Shown here: piece after piece, positions 1 through 11,735 of the stretch
How the letters are laid out: the number at the start of each line of letters is the position of its first letter
Numbering within the stretch: the first letter of the stretch is position 1
Assembly: GCA_011947345.1 (NCBI GenBank)
Contig: JAAVTG010000043.1
Location: forward strand, 682,001-746,000
Direction: 5' to 3'
Length of the DNA: 64,000 bases
From: Phytophthora quininea
Lineage: Eukaryota > Oomycota > Peronosporomycetes > Peronosporales > Peronosporaceae
Notes under the pieces: model-generated
Seen by the model: the letters and a program-made list of their open reading frames with translations, nothing else
What the model was told of the DNA's origin: nothing
The model's database searches: none
Position numbers and translations under genes: made by a program

Positions 1-134
1 GAGCAAGCCATCGAACCAGCGTAGGCCCCCATCGAGCAAGAGTACCTGGATACATTCGTGGAGTCCATGCCTCGCCGTTACCTTGCAGTTATCAAGGTCA
101 AGGGGCTCTCACTAAGTACTAACTAGAAGTGTAG

Positions 135-272
135 TGTTACGGGATTTATCAAAATCCTCTTCCACTGCGCCGAGACACCGACTAACGGAGAGGGGGAGGG
201 TGGGGGGTACTCCGATATCCGTGGGGATGCTGAAGTTGTGGTCATCTTGTATCCCCGTCGGCGGGCTGGATG
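135..272 (-). repeat. Truncated Gypsy-type LTR end, same family as the 42013 and 48713 LTRs
   Basis: Starting at TGTTACGGGAT, this stretch aligns closely with the start of the LTRs at 42013 and 48713. Shared text includes ACACCGACTAACG, GGGGTACTCCGATATCCG and CGTCGGCGGGCTGGAT. The alignment stops where repeat R begins. Only the outer ~140 bp of the LTR is present, so this is a truncated copy. Orientation is inherited from the minus-strand Gypsy. Positions 1-134 to its left hold nothing I recognise. Confidence 0.6.
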
Positions 273-1597
273 ATAAATTAATATGTACCTTGAAATAGAA
301 GATACCCCGAACGCTGACGCCCTGCTCTCGAATATCCGAGATCCAGGAACGTGTTCGGGCGGCGTGTACCTAGTGCAATCCCTGTGGGTCCGATTAACCC
401 CGCGTCCACCGCCGTTGGATCTTGGAGAAGTTGAAAGTGTTGAGGCTGGTCTAGAGCGGTACGACTCCAAACTCAGAAATCCAGACTTCCAGACACAAAT
501 TACTCCAAACAATAGCAGAAATAGCCATACAGAGTTCCTTGATACGTCACAATATGTAGGTCTTGTTCTTGAGCCAAGGACTTGGGCGGGAGCTTGTCCC
601 TGGCTTGCGGCGCGCGTCCAGGACCTCCAACCCAACTCGACTTGACTACGGTTGTAGTTCCGCGACGCTCTTGCAGACGCGGTCCGTGGCGCACGACGGT
701 AGGACACGGCTCGCGCTCTTTGCCGGCCGAGCTAACGTGGGCTTTGCGCGCGCAAAAGGACAGGAAGGCGCGCCACCAACACCGGCGGCAGCGACGACTT
801 GCACTTGACACAGACAAATGAACTCTGTTATAGTTAACCGCTATCATCTTTTCTATGCTATGTGGTCCACACAACTTTTTGACTTGGTCTCAGTATGGTA
901 CTCAGCGGGATGGCTAGTTGCAACCTGCGAACAGTCGCCCCCTATTTAGCAACACGTCCCTTCGCGCAAAGATCGCACCCTTCCGCACACAAGGGGGCAC
1001 CACGGGCACCAAAGTCAATCCGGGATTCCGGGGACCACGGTACTGCCAATCGACTACAAATCATAATAAATTGCGGCAATGTCCGAGGCCCCACTTGAGA
1101 ACTGATGTTCTAGATCTCAGGATCTCAGGATCCGACGACTTCAGGGGTAAACACCTTGTGATCCAGGATATGTGACTGGACCTGGGAGTTCTTCGCAGAA
1201 CTTACTAATGCCAGGCTCTACATCCATCACAGTCACACACTGGCACTTGTAACTTGATTCTTGGTGGGGCCCGTATAATTTTCAGTCGGCCAAGCGAGAT
1301 CTCTCTGCTGGATACATTCCACAGCAGGAGTTTGATTGCTAAGTTAATAGCAACTCGCACACTGGACAACAATGACCGAGACCGAGTGCTCATGGACTCC
1401 TGGGAATGCACATCCAGGAGTCGGCACTTCCGGGCCAAGACCACGGCCGCCACCGGAACACTTACTTCAGACATCCAGCTACGCCAATCCTTCCCCACAA
1501 AATTTCACACCCTGTCGTGTTGGCACTCAGCCAATCACCAACCAACACACCACTTAACCCAATCAACAGTCCTGATCGCTGAAAATAAAGAGCGCGT
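273..1597 (+). repeat. Repeat R, copy 1 (possible LTR)
   Basis: A ~1.3-kb segment that recurs in the same orientation at 54199-55955. The copies are near-identical apart from one local replacement and one 352-bp insertion in copy 2. It runs from TAAATTAATATGTACC to a GTGTCA end. An AATAAA motif sits near 1584, about 15 bp before the right end, as in many LTRs. The open frames inside (for example 283-645) show no recognisable domain and are not conserved as proteins. An LTR is the simplest reading, but no internal region or target duplication was found. Confidence 0.55.
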
Positions 1598-3384
1598 CGT
1601 GTCAGTTCTCTGCAGTGAACGAAGGTTCGTTTTGGACCTCGGCAACACTCGGCGAAATTTTGAATGAGTTGCAAACCCTCGTAACTCCTAAAACAGGACC
1701 ACCTAGCCAAGTATGGCCTGGTTTCGGGCTAGACATAGCGTTTCGCCGAGTAGGCCCATCCAATTCTCGTAAACCCTGAGTGGTAGGGAACTACCAACAG
1801 TGATCTTAAACAACTACACCGTGGCGATCTTTATGCGGCGGAAAGAAACTACACAGCAGCTAACAGCTCCGTTCGTGTACTAAGAATGAGTCAAACCGAA
1901 GCAATTCACTCCAAGCTGTGGAACCCCTTGATCAGATTGTTTTTAATGAGGCTAACGTTCAAATCCTGGATAGTATATCTGCCACAGGTTTGTTCAGAAG
2001 GATCTTTTTACCTGGAAATAATTATAGTTGATTTATGCGTTTGTGTTGCTAGTAACTTAAAAAAAAAAGAACAAGAAGCTATTTTTGCGCGTTCAACTTC
2101 GTTACGCTGACACGAAGCGCACTTTTGACATAGCATGTTTCTTGATATGCTTCTGATCTAATGGTGTCGCCGTTCCTGTCAATCGGTCGTAGGAAATTCT
2201 GTACGATTTTTTTAATGCGCGTCGAGAAAGCGCAAGGAGAATTACCTGGAAATGGCCTTCACAAACCAACATTCGGGAGCTGCTATTCTCAGTGGAAGAA
2301 AAGGACACAATCGAGATTTTGTAAAAATAAAATTGGCTTGGAGCCTGAGTATGATACCATAGCTGAATTCACATCCCGCGAGATTTCCTTGTTGAAATGC
2401 TGCGAGCGAAATTTCGAGGTGCAAATTTTCCGGTCTGGTCGACTTTGCCGGATATCCAATACAGCTGTCAAAAACCGACAATCTCAATCTGGCTGTCAAA
2501 ATCCGGTCAAACCGTGCCATAGATCAAAAAACTACAGCCAATAGACGCTCAGTTCACCAAACTTTTGCGACGAGGGTTTCTACTTTGAAAACTAGCCGAC
2601 TCCTCAACGATGAAGTGCGTTCATGTATGCATTGTATGCGGACACCAATATAACCATCATTGGAGCATAATTGGAAGGCAAGAACCTGTCGTTCTTTCAG
2701 ATTTACACTTTTATGGCCCAACACAAATCGCTGTTGGCCGAATCGACAAACAACTAAGTAACAGCCGGACCTAAAGATAAGAAACTGCGACTACATATGG
2801 GCATGCTTACGTGGGTGTGGCCTTCTTGGAGCACTGAGTTACGGAAATGCGAGACCAAAACAAAAATGAGAGGGCATAAACTCAGAACGGGTTAGATCAT
2901 GCTAACTAAAAGCGTGAAGACACCAAAGCTGCACTGGTTATAGAAGAAGACTTTGCACCCGTAAAAACCCACCTCAATCAGTTCCAAGTATACGCCCATC
3001 GAATTGCCGCTACAGAGGTTCCAAATTTTTCCCATCTGTCTGAATTGGCAAGACCATTGCCGGCAGCAACCGATCTTCATTTGCAAAGAGCAAAACCTCC
3101 ACAGTCTGTCCACACTACACGCTACGAACTCTGAACCAGAGCGAGTGGCAGCTGAGCTTCTTGCGGACATAGGATACTCAAGGGGACCGTCGCTCTTTGG
3201 GTTAATGCCCGGCTATGTGCAGCCTGCGAATTCGTAAACGGAGCGATGCACTTGCTATACGTACCTGCATAGACAAAGTAAATTAGTACAAGGATTTTCT
3301 GTGTGGCCTACCGAAACGCTCTATCCAATCGTCGGCTGGGCGCATCAAGAACTCCGTCAGCGGCCTAGATACCATGGTGTATCC
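1598..3384. other. No recognisable feature
   Basis: The open frames here (for example 2161-2544 +, 3004-3237 +) are short, show no domain I recognise, and are not supported by a second copy in the window. A plain A tract lies near 2061. The right end may include the degraded N-terminus of the adjacent MULE gene. Confidence 0.4.
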
Positions 3385-3910
3385 TTTTTGTCGACAACAC
3401 GGCTTCGCAGGTTCAAACAGTGCATGATCAGGCGTTTGAGCTATAGATGTCAGTGTACTTCATTCTGTGCACGGAAGTATGTATTTTGATATCTTGGAGT
3501 TGATATACTGCCAAAAAGCTCGCTCCATGTGTGATTTTGAGCGGCCATTGATCGACGCCGCTCAAAACCAGTTCCCGAACGCTGAGTCTATAGAGTATCC
3601 ATTTCATCTAATGCAAGCCCTTCGCCGACACGTGAAGCAAGATCATCTTCTTGACAAGGAGATTCGTGTTGCAATTCAGGCTGGGGCGCTGAATATGGTC
3701 ACAGTTATCGGCCCTCAGCACGTTCCAGTCAGAGCATTACATGTGTCAAGCCAGAAGTTCGTCGTCGCTGCTGAGCTAAAGCATAAACTACTCACAGGCG
3801 AAATGGGCCGGTTTCTGGGTCTACTTCCACACGACTTGTCTGAGACTGTACCACATCGAGGAGTGGAATGCCCACGGGCTGAAAAAGATCTTGTCGCTCG
3901 GATCATTTAA
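3385..3910 (+). pseudogene. MULE (Mutator-like) transposase relic
   Basis: The protein from about 3520 to 3908 reads CDFERPLIDAAQNQFPN, a short gap, then FHLMQALRRHVK. This is the second-Asp block of MULE transposases, in which the acidic residue is followed by a [C/x]xH and a QALRR-like stretch. About 120 bp upstream, in another frame, FVDNT and VYFILCTE match the first-Asp block and the strand after it. The two halves are in different frames and the upstream half has an in-frame stop, so the gene is dead. The frame ends in a TAA at 3908. The zinc-finger and SWIM parts of a full MULE protein were not seen, and no TIRs were found. Confidence 0.65.
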
Positions 3911-4070
3911 TCAACAGCCAAGATTCCGGCGTGAGTAATTTAATTTTGATTTCAAAGATGTAGCCTTTAACCTTTGTAACCCGGGACTCTGTATCCTACA
4001 TATTAGGCGGTATGTATCGGCCCACTATTGGTCACTACTCGGACAGGAAGTTCAATGAGAGATGGCCACC

Positions 4071-4099
4071 TGAGCGAGTTGGCGGTGACCCGGGTCACC
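4071..4099 (+). repeat. Left TIR, 29 bp
   Basis: Perfect inverted match to 6346-6374. The inner 16 bases, GGTGACCCGGGTCACC, are themselves a perfect palindrome. Confidence 0.9.
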
Positions 4100-4164
4100 G
4101 CACAACTCTCAGTCGGATTTTGACTTAATTATTTTTTCAAGGGTCGCCCATTCACCCATTCATC

Positions 4165-6279
4165 ATGAGTGAACGACGCAGAGGAGGCACCGGAGGATCC
4201 GAGCAAACAAGACCTATCCGGCATCGAGTTGCTGTAGAGTGTCCAACCCCATTAGAGCGTGCCTACAATACACTTGGAGAGAATGTAGTCAGGCAACTGC
4301 AGGCCGCGTACCGAGCTTTAGACGCTTCCCCAGCCGGAAGAAAGCAAGATGACGGCATGGTGCTCAGTTTGATGAAGCAATCCGTGCCTGACTTACAAGT
4401 TCGAGCAATATTTAGGGTCGGAGGCTAAAAGATTCAGCGTCTTAAGAACGACACAAGAGCGACCGAGGCACCAGGTCAAGCCGAGCCACTAGATCACGAC
4501 GAGGCATCAGATCACGAACAGTCGTTTCAACCTCGCAAACATGCTTTATCTAAGGGCGATCTTCGTTTTTTCGTGACGTGTGCAAGACTTGGGAAGTAGA
4601 GGAAGGTTTTCCGGGTGCTCACCGGGCTCCTCGCTACTATCTGGTAGAGCCGAAAGTGACCTGGATGCGTTTGTGGGAGCGCTATGAGGAGAAAGCAGCA
4701 GCAGCTAATCGATGTGCCATGGGATACGATCGCTTCACACAATACGTCCATTTTTATTTTCCAGGGCACCGTCTAACGCGTGCAAAGGTAGACGTGTGCG
4801 ACTCGTGTGTAAGAATTGACACTGCGTTGTTAAGAAGTGACCTCACTGAAATGGAGCGTGCGGAGCTTAACGCAGAGAAAGCGATACACTTTAAAGCTGC
4901 CATAAATCAGCGACGCGCTATGACACAGTTTGTCGGAGATTACACAGTATCACAGGCACCGAACCAAGATCTACTGCGAGAAATTATTGCGGACCATGTT
5001 GACGTACCTCTGGATGACAAGTCCGCTACAGGAAATGGCGAAAGTCGCATTTTGCAGATTCAAATCGACGATTTCGGTGGTAGTTTACCCTTACCCGTGT
5101 ATGGACACAAGAGACCATCTGCCGACTACTTTAACTCGAACCTGATGCTGCACAATTTTGTCGTAGCTGATATTACGAACGGAAAGAATGCTGTCTTTGT
5201 GTATGATGAACGAGCATCCGGAAAAAGGTGCAGATGCCTTGTGTAGCCTGCGTCTATTGCACCACCTTCGGGTTCGTGAAAGCTATCGGAAAAGTGGTGT
5301 TGCTACTCCGGAAGAATCAATCACTTTGCTTCAGGTTTTAGACAACTGCTTGGAGCAGAACAAATCGCGATCGGTTTTCATGTTTTATGCCATGCTTTCT
5401 ATAGTATTTTACAAGAAGGTGGCTCTGCTTTTTCTGCTGCCGGGGCACTCACATAATGCTGCAGATCGTGTGGTGGCCTGGTGTAAGCAGAAGCTTAAAC
5501 GGTTGAATTGATTCGAGCCTGGACAGGTTGTGGAGAAAATGAATACTACAAAAGCTGTGCAAGCTGAATTCTTAGACCATCGGGAAAACGATCTTCCGTT
5601 CTACTGTGGCTGGAATATCCTGCTAAAAAATACTTCAAACGCATGCCAGATGGATATACGGCGAACTACTTCTTTGAGATCGACGCTGGTGTGGTGTCAA
5701 TCCGGCATCTAGTTACGACTGATGATCAGAATGTTGAGACGTTTTCTCTCGTTGGAAAGGGCGACCATCATCTCATTCGAGCTGCTTCTTAGCCGACCTG
5801 TTTGGAAATGGATGCGATCTTGATTCCGTGACTATGCAAGACGTGAAATTGCAGCGTCAGCCACTGCTGCCACTCACAGCAAAAAGCGGAAGTTGTTGGC
5901 ACTAAATACTTCTCAATACTTGATGAACATCTCGGGTACTACCCAGCTCCTCCAGAGCCCGAGCCGGCTCAATCCGTGGACAGCGAGACGAACCCTGAAC
6001 AGCAAAAGGAGCAACCAGAGGTGAGTAACAAACGCAAGTTGGCCGTGGGTGTCCTGCCACCAACAAAGAAAAAGGTTGGGCGACCACGATCCAAGTCGAA
6101 CAGCGTGAGAGCTTCATCCATTCTTACCTCTTCAAGAGACACCTGGGCCCAGTAACGCGACCGAGTCCTGCAACGCAAGCGATCCTAGCAACACAGCTTC
6201 GGACACGATCACCGCCGCCGACAGCAGCCAAGTAATCTCCAGTGCCGCTGCGGACGAGGAAGCGTCTATTCTGGTATGA
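4165..6279 (+). pseudogene. DDE-like transposase of the 29-bp-TIR element, decayed
   Basis: The start MSERRRGG lies 66 bp inside the left TIR, and the last frame ends at a TGA (6277-6279) 67 bp before the right TIR. The middle (4578-5511) reads QIDDFGGSLPLP, then YFNSNLMLHNF, then VYDERASGKGADAL, then LLQVLDNCLEQNKS, then LLPGHSHNAADR. This Asp, Asp-Asn-Cys and Gly-His-Ser pattern is one I associate with DUF7869-type RNase H-fold/DDE proteins; I recognise it from the pattern and have not searched. A basic stretch KKKVGRPRSKS near 6070 resembles an AT-hook. Damage: in-frame stops near 4426, 5509 and 5790, and frame changes near 4575, 5222 and 6140. DNCxGQN is the usual form, so the Glu in DNCLEQN may be a further substitution. 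Confidence 0.65.
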
Positions 6280-6345
6280 GCTCGAAAGGTCTCCTTTAAA
6301 AGAGAATATGTATCTTCGTGGTTTTGTTGGGCGCCGGGTCGTCGT

Positions 6346-6374
6346 GGTGACCCGGGTCACCGCCAACTCGCTCA
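6346..6374 (-). repeat. Right TIR, 29 bp
   Basis: Exact reverse complement of 4071-4099, including the palindrome GGTGACCCGGGTCACC at its inner end. Confidence 0.9.
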
Positions 6375-7394
6375 CCTGTCGCGCGGCATATATTTATTTC
6401 TATAGGTTGCATGTTAGTCATATCAATGGATAAATTATACATTTCCACCGAGTTGTCAATTACTTCCTCTGCATATTCACGTGACCCAAGCCCTGCGACA
6501 CGGTAGGACAGAATAACATATTCCGGAAGGTTCTCTATAGGCTCTTTCTCCGTATATAGAACTTGGTATGGGAGCGTTATCATGGAAAATCAGCGAAGCA
6601 GAGATAGAAATATGTTTTTTTCTCGGAGAATAGAAAAGCCAAGTATAAATAGCATGGACGTTTGTAAATCCAAAGCAAAGCCGTACCCCCCCCTCTTTTG
6701 AGCCTCTCACTTCTCTGCATCAAGGCCGATGAACTTCCCCGGGAGAAAACGTTATGCAGCTATGGTATTACCTTCTTTTCAGCAGATGGAAGGCTCGCAA
6801 GCTCAGAGGACTCAGCTGCCATCACAGCTACGTGAAGTTGGAATGAAGGGCCACTTGGAAGAGTCTGCCGGTGTACTCAGCGGTGTTTACTGTTATCGAG
6901 TCGAGATAAGCGCTCACTGCGATTACTATTGTCCATTCTGAAGCTCATCGCAATATCCAAAACAACTACCATAGCCTACATACTTGCAGTCGAACGGCAC
7001 CTCATAGCCTCTATAGCGAAAAAGGCATTACCACAAACTGTACTGACCGCCTAAAGAGAGACCTCGACTTCAAGAACCATTCGAGTGTTGAAAACTTCGT
7101 ATATGCATGGTCGTTCGCGGCAATAGTTGGGCAAACCACACCTTCAGCATCAACAGCAAGGCAGGTACCTTTTTTCAGCGGGATGGTAATTCATCTCCAC
7201 GTCTTTGAGGATTCCCCACGGGACCGACTTGGAAGTGGGTTCTCGTCGAGCATCTACATCAAGATGGCGCAGAGAGCCGACTCGTTAGCGAATAGTATGA
7301 CGTACACATCCTTCATCCTATCAAAGTGGCGTATGAGTAAAGCCTGCGTAATCTTCTCTTGAAGCTTCGCGAATGAACGTTTCGCCGTTGATAG
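6375..7394. other. No recognisable feature
   Basis: Only short open frames without recognisable domains. A T-rich segment near 6615 precedes GTATAAATAG, which could be a TATA box but has no gene behind it. Confidence 0.35.
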
Positions 7395-7795
7395 GTCACC
7401 CCGACTTCAAAATCACTGTCCTTCAGCTGGTAGAGAGCTCCACCGTACCAGCAAAGGCTTTACCAGCCACCCTTCGGCTGGACATACCACCACAGGGGAT
7501 TATCGATCATTCGCTGGTAGATCGTGGACGCGTCCTTGAGCCCAAGCGGCACCTGCAGCCAGTCGAAGCGCCCCAGAGCACATAAGAAGGATAAAATTAG
7601 GTGAGCTCGTAGGGTCATCGTAATCGCACAAAATCCGCTCGCTGCATCGAGGGTACGGAACAACCGGTAGCACTCCAAATCCATAAGCAGATCATGTACA
7701 ATACGAGCTTTCGTGTAGAACAGTTGATGGTGATGTATGGAGAAAACCATTGCAGACTTATGCAATCCTGCATAAAACATAGACGTCGACCAAGA
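7395..7795 (-). pseudogene. Gypsy reverse transcriptase fragment
   Basis: On the minus strand the frame carries TLDAASGFCAI (the RT motif with the first catalytic Asp), then FDWLQVPLGLKDAS and YQRMIDNPLW, then VQPKGGW. These correspond to the palm blocks that precede YxDD in Gypsy RT. The YxDD block, RNase H and integrase are absent, and the flanks are out of frame or unrelated. An isolated ~400-bp relic. The sequence style matches the gag-pol of the decayed Gypsy at 42013-49583, but that copy lacks this part, so identity of family is inference. Confidence 0.7.
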
Positions 7796-10339
7796 CGAGG
7801 AGCTGCAGTCTTTTGAGGTCTGCAACATGGACGACATGCTGGATCTAGTGGGTGCGGTGCATCTGGCAAGCGAACGTTGCTTGGGGCACTTGCTAATTCG
7901 CCGTTGCCAGCTATCAGCAGTGGTTGTCTGCTTCATAGAGGGCGCCGCCGCCTGGGTCGTCGTTCAGCCGATTTTGAGTGTAGTCGGGCAGCTGAGCAAT
8001 GTGATGCTTGAATTCGTCAGCAAGTGCGCGGAGATGTGGGCAGCAAAAATATGCTAGATAAATCGCCTGGCAAGCGTCGTTGGGAAACGTATGCAGCTCT
8101 ATTTGGTACGCCCATCATCGTCGTACGAGCTCGTGGAGAGAACGAAGTTAGCTTCGGGCGTCAACTCATCAAGAGGTTGGAGGCTTACGACCAGTTGTAT
8201 GTTGTGTTCCAGCCCGACATCTTGGAGCTACCATAAAGTGCTGCGTCAGGTCGAAAAAGGAGTGTTGGGGGCCTTTCAGCCGCGCGTGCTGTGTTTGCCG
8301 AGGATTCTGGGCGGTGGTGTCACTACTGGCTTACACGGCACTCTACCTGATGCCCTTTTGCTATGATGTGTGGGTGAACACGTAGATGCTCATGCATTTT
8401 GCTAGATTTTGCTAACGCTTTCACATCGCCTATGCTTCTCACGTTTGTTTTTGCGTCGTGGACGGCAGGCAGCCCGGAATTTGATGCCCACTGCCTAACC
8501 TCGACGCTCCGTTCAATATCCCACGCCATCACCTCGACTTTCTAGGCACTGCACCGCGACGATTTATTCCGGAGACGATGGAGTTACTCAACGCGACCTG
8601 CCAAGATTTTCTCTTGCAAAAGAAGGCTGGCAACTTGCGCGAGCTGACCACTGTGAAGCATAAACCCTACTTGGCACAGATCACGGTGTGTGATGCCAAG
8701 CCAGAAAAATGTAGCGACCGGCAAGCCGATTGTGCTTTTCCGTCCCGGTGCCGTACATTGCTTCCACCAAGTCGCGGCTGTTGCGATTTACGCAGACATT
8801 CCCAAAGGAAGCGTTCAGTTTGAATGCAGATTGTCGAGGTCTCTACTCCCGTTAAGAAGCGCAACGCAAGTTGGTGTGTCAATGCCGAACAAGAGCGCCA
8901 GGACCAAGAAGCACAATACTATGCCTCATTCAGCCCCTTCGAAGAGAGTGACGGCGATGATCAAGCTGTCGTGTTGAAGAACGAGGCTTAGACGGAGGTA
9001 TAGCTGGTGGTTTCGATGAAGATGCCAGCAACATCTAAACAGGACCTGGCGTCGCGCAATGAAAATGGCGATGCATATTGCAAGCCCTCAACGTCGATGG
9101 GGAGAAAATGGTGTCCGGAGGGTGGACATGGTCAGCTGGTCATCGACCGGTTGAACTTCATCGTTTATTTGGCGGGTTTGACCTAAGAGCTCTAGCTCGT
9201 CTTCGTCTGTAATGGAGATGGTGGGGTATCATTCTCAGCAATAATTTCTTCAAGCTCTTGCAGATTCTGCTACGAAATCTGAATGTCCATATACAGCGGT
9301 CGCAATCAGCCAGCATAGAGCGGCTTGGACAACATCCGGATGATCTCTAAAGTACTTGATTGATTGGCAAGGTCATGCTGCCAGGAAAACAGCACCACTC
9401 TGTTTCAATGGCCGCGAAAGTTCACGGATGACTTCACCCCGTTCGTTCCAGTAGTTAATTGGATTCCTGTGCGTTAATTGTTAACCAACCTGATAGAGAT
9501 TGATATTCAAATAACCTCGGTTCTATTCGATTTAACACCGCCAATTCTCTTTGTATTTGCACGAATCTGAAATCCACTGACGCTGCAGAAGTTTCGAGTT
9601 TGCATAAAGGACGGACGTGTCAAAGGTTCATCGATCATGGCACATATAGGCTAGTACGCCAAACCATGCTTAGTGCAAGACTCGGTAGTAGAAGACATTC
9701 AGGCATTTACGTAGCCACAACGAACTGACTAAGCATGTTGTTCGACTCGCTCTTGCTGGTGCATGTACTTAAACCGCCCCTGCCATTTTTCTGGCTTGAG
9801 AAATTTGCTGATTTGCAGTATTCCGCTTTGTGCGCAGTGTCTGCATCATCCTCTCCGGGGCTGTTTGCTTCATCGTCACCGACAGAAGGCCACTGTGGTT
9901 GACGTAGATTACCAGCTTCCGTGGACGTTTCTCATTTGTTTTCAGCTTTCGCCTAGCGTCCTTGACGCGACATTCTAGCTGCATCGCTTGCCCCATGTAC
10001 CCGCGTGCAAGCGGCCCGAACGCAAATGACACGTTAACTTCAACCGTGCAAGCTACCTTGGGCCACTTCTACGGATTTTGAGCAGATGTCGGAGCAGCCT
10101 GTCGGACGTACAGAACCACTCCTCGATAAATGAGTCTGCTTATTTGTCACGGGATGGTAGGAAAAACACGTAGACTCCGTAAAAACATCACCTACAATCC
10201 GCAGTACAACAAAATCCGAAGATATGAATGCATATTAATTTTTAACGGCTGCCGATCTGGTTGGGAAGCGTTGTTAAATACCAGACTCGACACCCACCTG
10301 TTAAAGCGTGCCCCTCCAGTTATGTGTGCCACACAAGCA
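7796..10339. other. No recognisable feature
   Basis: Several open frames of 70-95 codons occur on both strands (for example 8578-8823 + and 9769-10032 -). None shows a motif I can name. 9769-10032 lies on the same strand as the SET relic to the right and could be a more decayed downstream part of it, but nothing in its sequence proves this. Confidence 0.35.
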
Positions 10340-10572
10340 GCGTTGTTTTGTCGATTTGACTGTCTTCCGTGGTCGATAGAGATTATATCGCCTTTTATGA
10401 TGTCTTCAATCACGAAATTGCAGCAGGAGGTTTCCCTATCAACTTTCCACCGCTTGTTAGTACATGTCGGAGTATAGTCATGATTAGCAAAGCGAGATAA
10501 CCCACCAGCGTACTGTGCATCGACGATTTCGTCACCTGTAACAGCCATCACGTAAAAGCTGGGGCTGTTCAA
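10340..10572 (-). pseudogene. SET-domain fragment (protein lysine methyltransferase relic)
   Basis: The frame reads DAQYAGGLSRFANHDYTPTC, then KRWKVD, then IEDIIKGDIISIDHG. This is the core of a SET domain: the G-x-RF-x-NH block that binds S-adenosylmethionine, followed by the ExIxxGxExxxDYG block. The canonical NHS(C) is NHD here, and the canonical DY is DH, both unlikely in an active enzyme. The following Cys-containing stretch (AACVAHITGG) may be the post-SET zinc site. The upstream part of the SET domain is missing. Transferred or captured host sequence is as likely as an original gene at this site. Confidence 0.6.
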
Positions 10573-10792
10573 TCGCTAGACAATGTGCAGACTCATCAGC
10601 ACTCAAATCTCAAATACTTGTACAATGGGGGGTCGCACCGGCAAATCTTCAGTCGAGTTCTTCGAGAACCTAACCTAAATCACTACATTCCTACTCAGAA
10701 TCTTGGCAGACGAGTCGCTTTTTGCAGTAGGAAAATCGCTACTGCATAACTTTTGAGGGCGGTACCGAAGAAGGGGAGATCGCGTGAGGCTC

Positions 10793-11735
10793 ATGGCAAA
10801 GAAGAAGCAGCAACAGCAGCAGGATAAGCCAAAGGCGGACTCTCACGCTCGTGGTCCTAAGTGGTCGACAGCAAAGACCTAGAACCTTATCGAGGCTTGG
10901 CGAACGGAGCTGGAGGCGCCCGCAGAGAAAGGAGAGTTGGCAGCCCTTCTAAACACTGGGGTGTTTAACAGGTTCAAGACTATCTGTGGTGGCAGCACAC
11001 CGAGGAGTGAGAAGGCTGTTATCGACAAGAAGAACAATCTGCCCATTGCGTTCAAATTCATCGTTGCTTTCAACAACAACAGAGTTGTTGGATCAACCGG
11101 TCAGCCCAGCTGGTTTGAGCTAACCCGAGACCAAAAGAAGCAGATCAAGGCTGCCAATAAAACCGACGCCCGCAATGCTGACATGGGTGTTGCTGTATTC
11201 AGTGCCTTGAAGGCCAGTCTCGGTGGAGACGATTCTGTGGAGCCCTCAGCGCTGGTATCTTCGACACCAATTTTCGAGCGGGAAGATTCCGAGGCGTCGC
11301 AATAAATTTCTTCATCGACATCACAGAGCACAGCACGCTCAGCAGTCAAACGAGCGATCATCGTCGCTGTGCAGAGAACGAGAGTGCCGTTGACGATATC
11401 CCCTCTTCGCCTGAGCCTGACGCTGAGCTAGGAGCAGTGGACGCTTCCGAAAACATGTCCAACAATGCCCAGGCTACAGTTCTACCAGCAACCATGATTT
11501 CAGGGCACAAAAGAGAAAGCAGATATCGGATCCCACCAACGACCAGCGATTTTTAATGAATCTGCTGCAGAAACAAACTAATGTAATGGCTGAAAAGCTC
11601 GACGAACTTCGGGAAGACCGCCGAGAGACGCAGCGCCAGCGAGTTAAGGAGAGACAGGAACACCGCGACCACCAGGACCGGGAGCGAGAGCGCGATCGGG
11701 AAGTCCTGCGGGAGTTGTTCGGCAAGCGCGACTAA
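10793..11735 (+). pseudogene. Harbinger Myb/SANT-like accessory protein, decayed
   Basis: Begins MAKKKQQQQQDKPKAD. After one in-frame TAG (near codon 30) it continues LIEAWRTELEAP through PIAFKFIVAFNNNR and SWFELTRDQKKQIK to 11303. The sequence then runs in another frame through an acidic serine-rich linker (about 11340-11500). It finishes in a third frame with a charged coiled-coil-like tail (LLQKQTNVMAEKLDELRED and an RERERDRE-rich stretch) ending LFGKRD at 11735. In PIF/Harbinger transposons this second protein binds DNA and helps bring the transposase to the ends. At least one stop and two frameshifts make it non-functional. It abuts or overlaps the 3' end of the convergent transposase. 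Confidence 0.65.

Larger units (their letters stand above)
4071..6374 (+). mobile_element. DNA transposon with perfect 29-bp TIRs and a DDE-like gene
   Basis: The sequences at 4071-4099 and 6346-6374 are exact reverse complements over 29 bp. Each begins TGAGCGAGTTGGC at the outer end and closes with the 16-bp palindrome GGTGACCCGGGTCACC at the inner end. The 2304-bp interval holds one decayed gene (4165-6279) on the + strand with DDE-like character. The outer flanks add partly matching bases (CACC and CAGG), but no clear target duplication was found, so the true termini may lie a few bases further out. Confidence 0.8.

Noticed and set aside
123..707. 194-codon minus-strand open frame and the related 54217-54792 frame
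   Set aside because: They cover LTR and repeat R sequence. The two copies do not keep the same protein frame across their differences.
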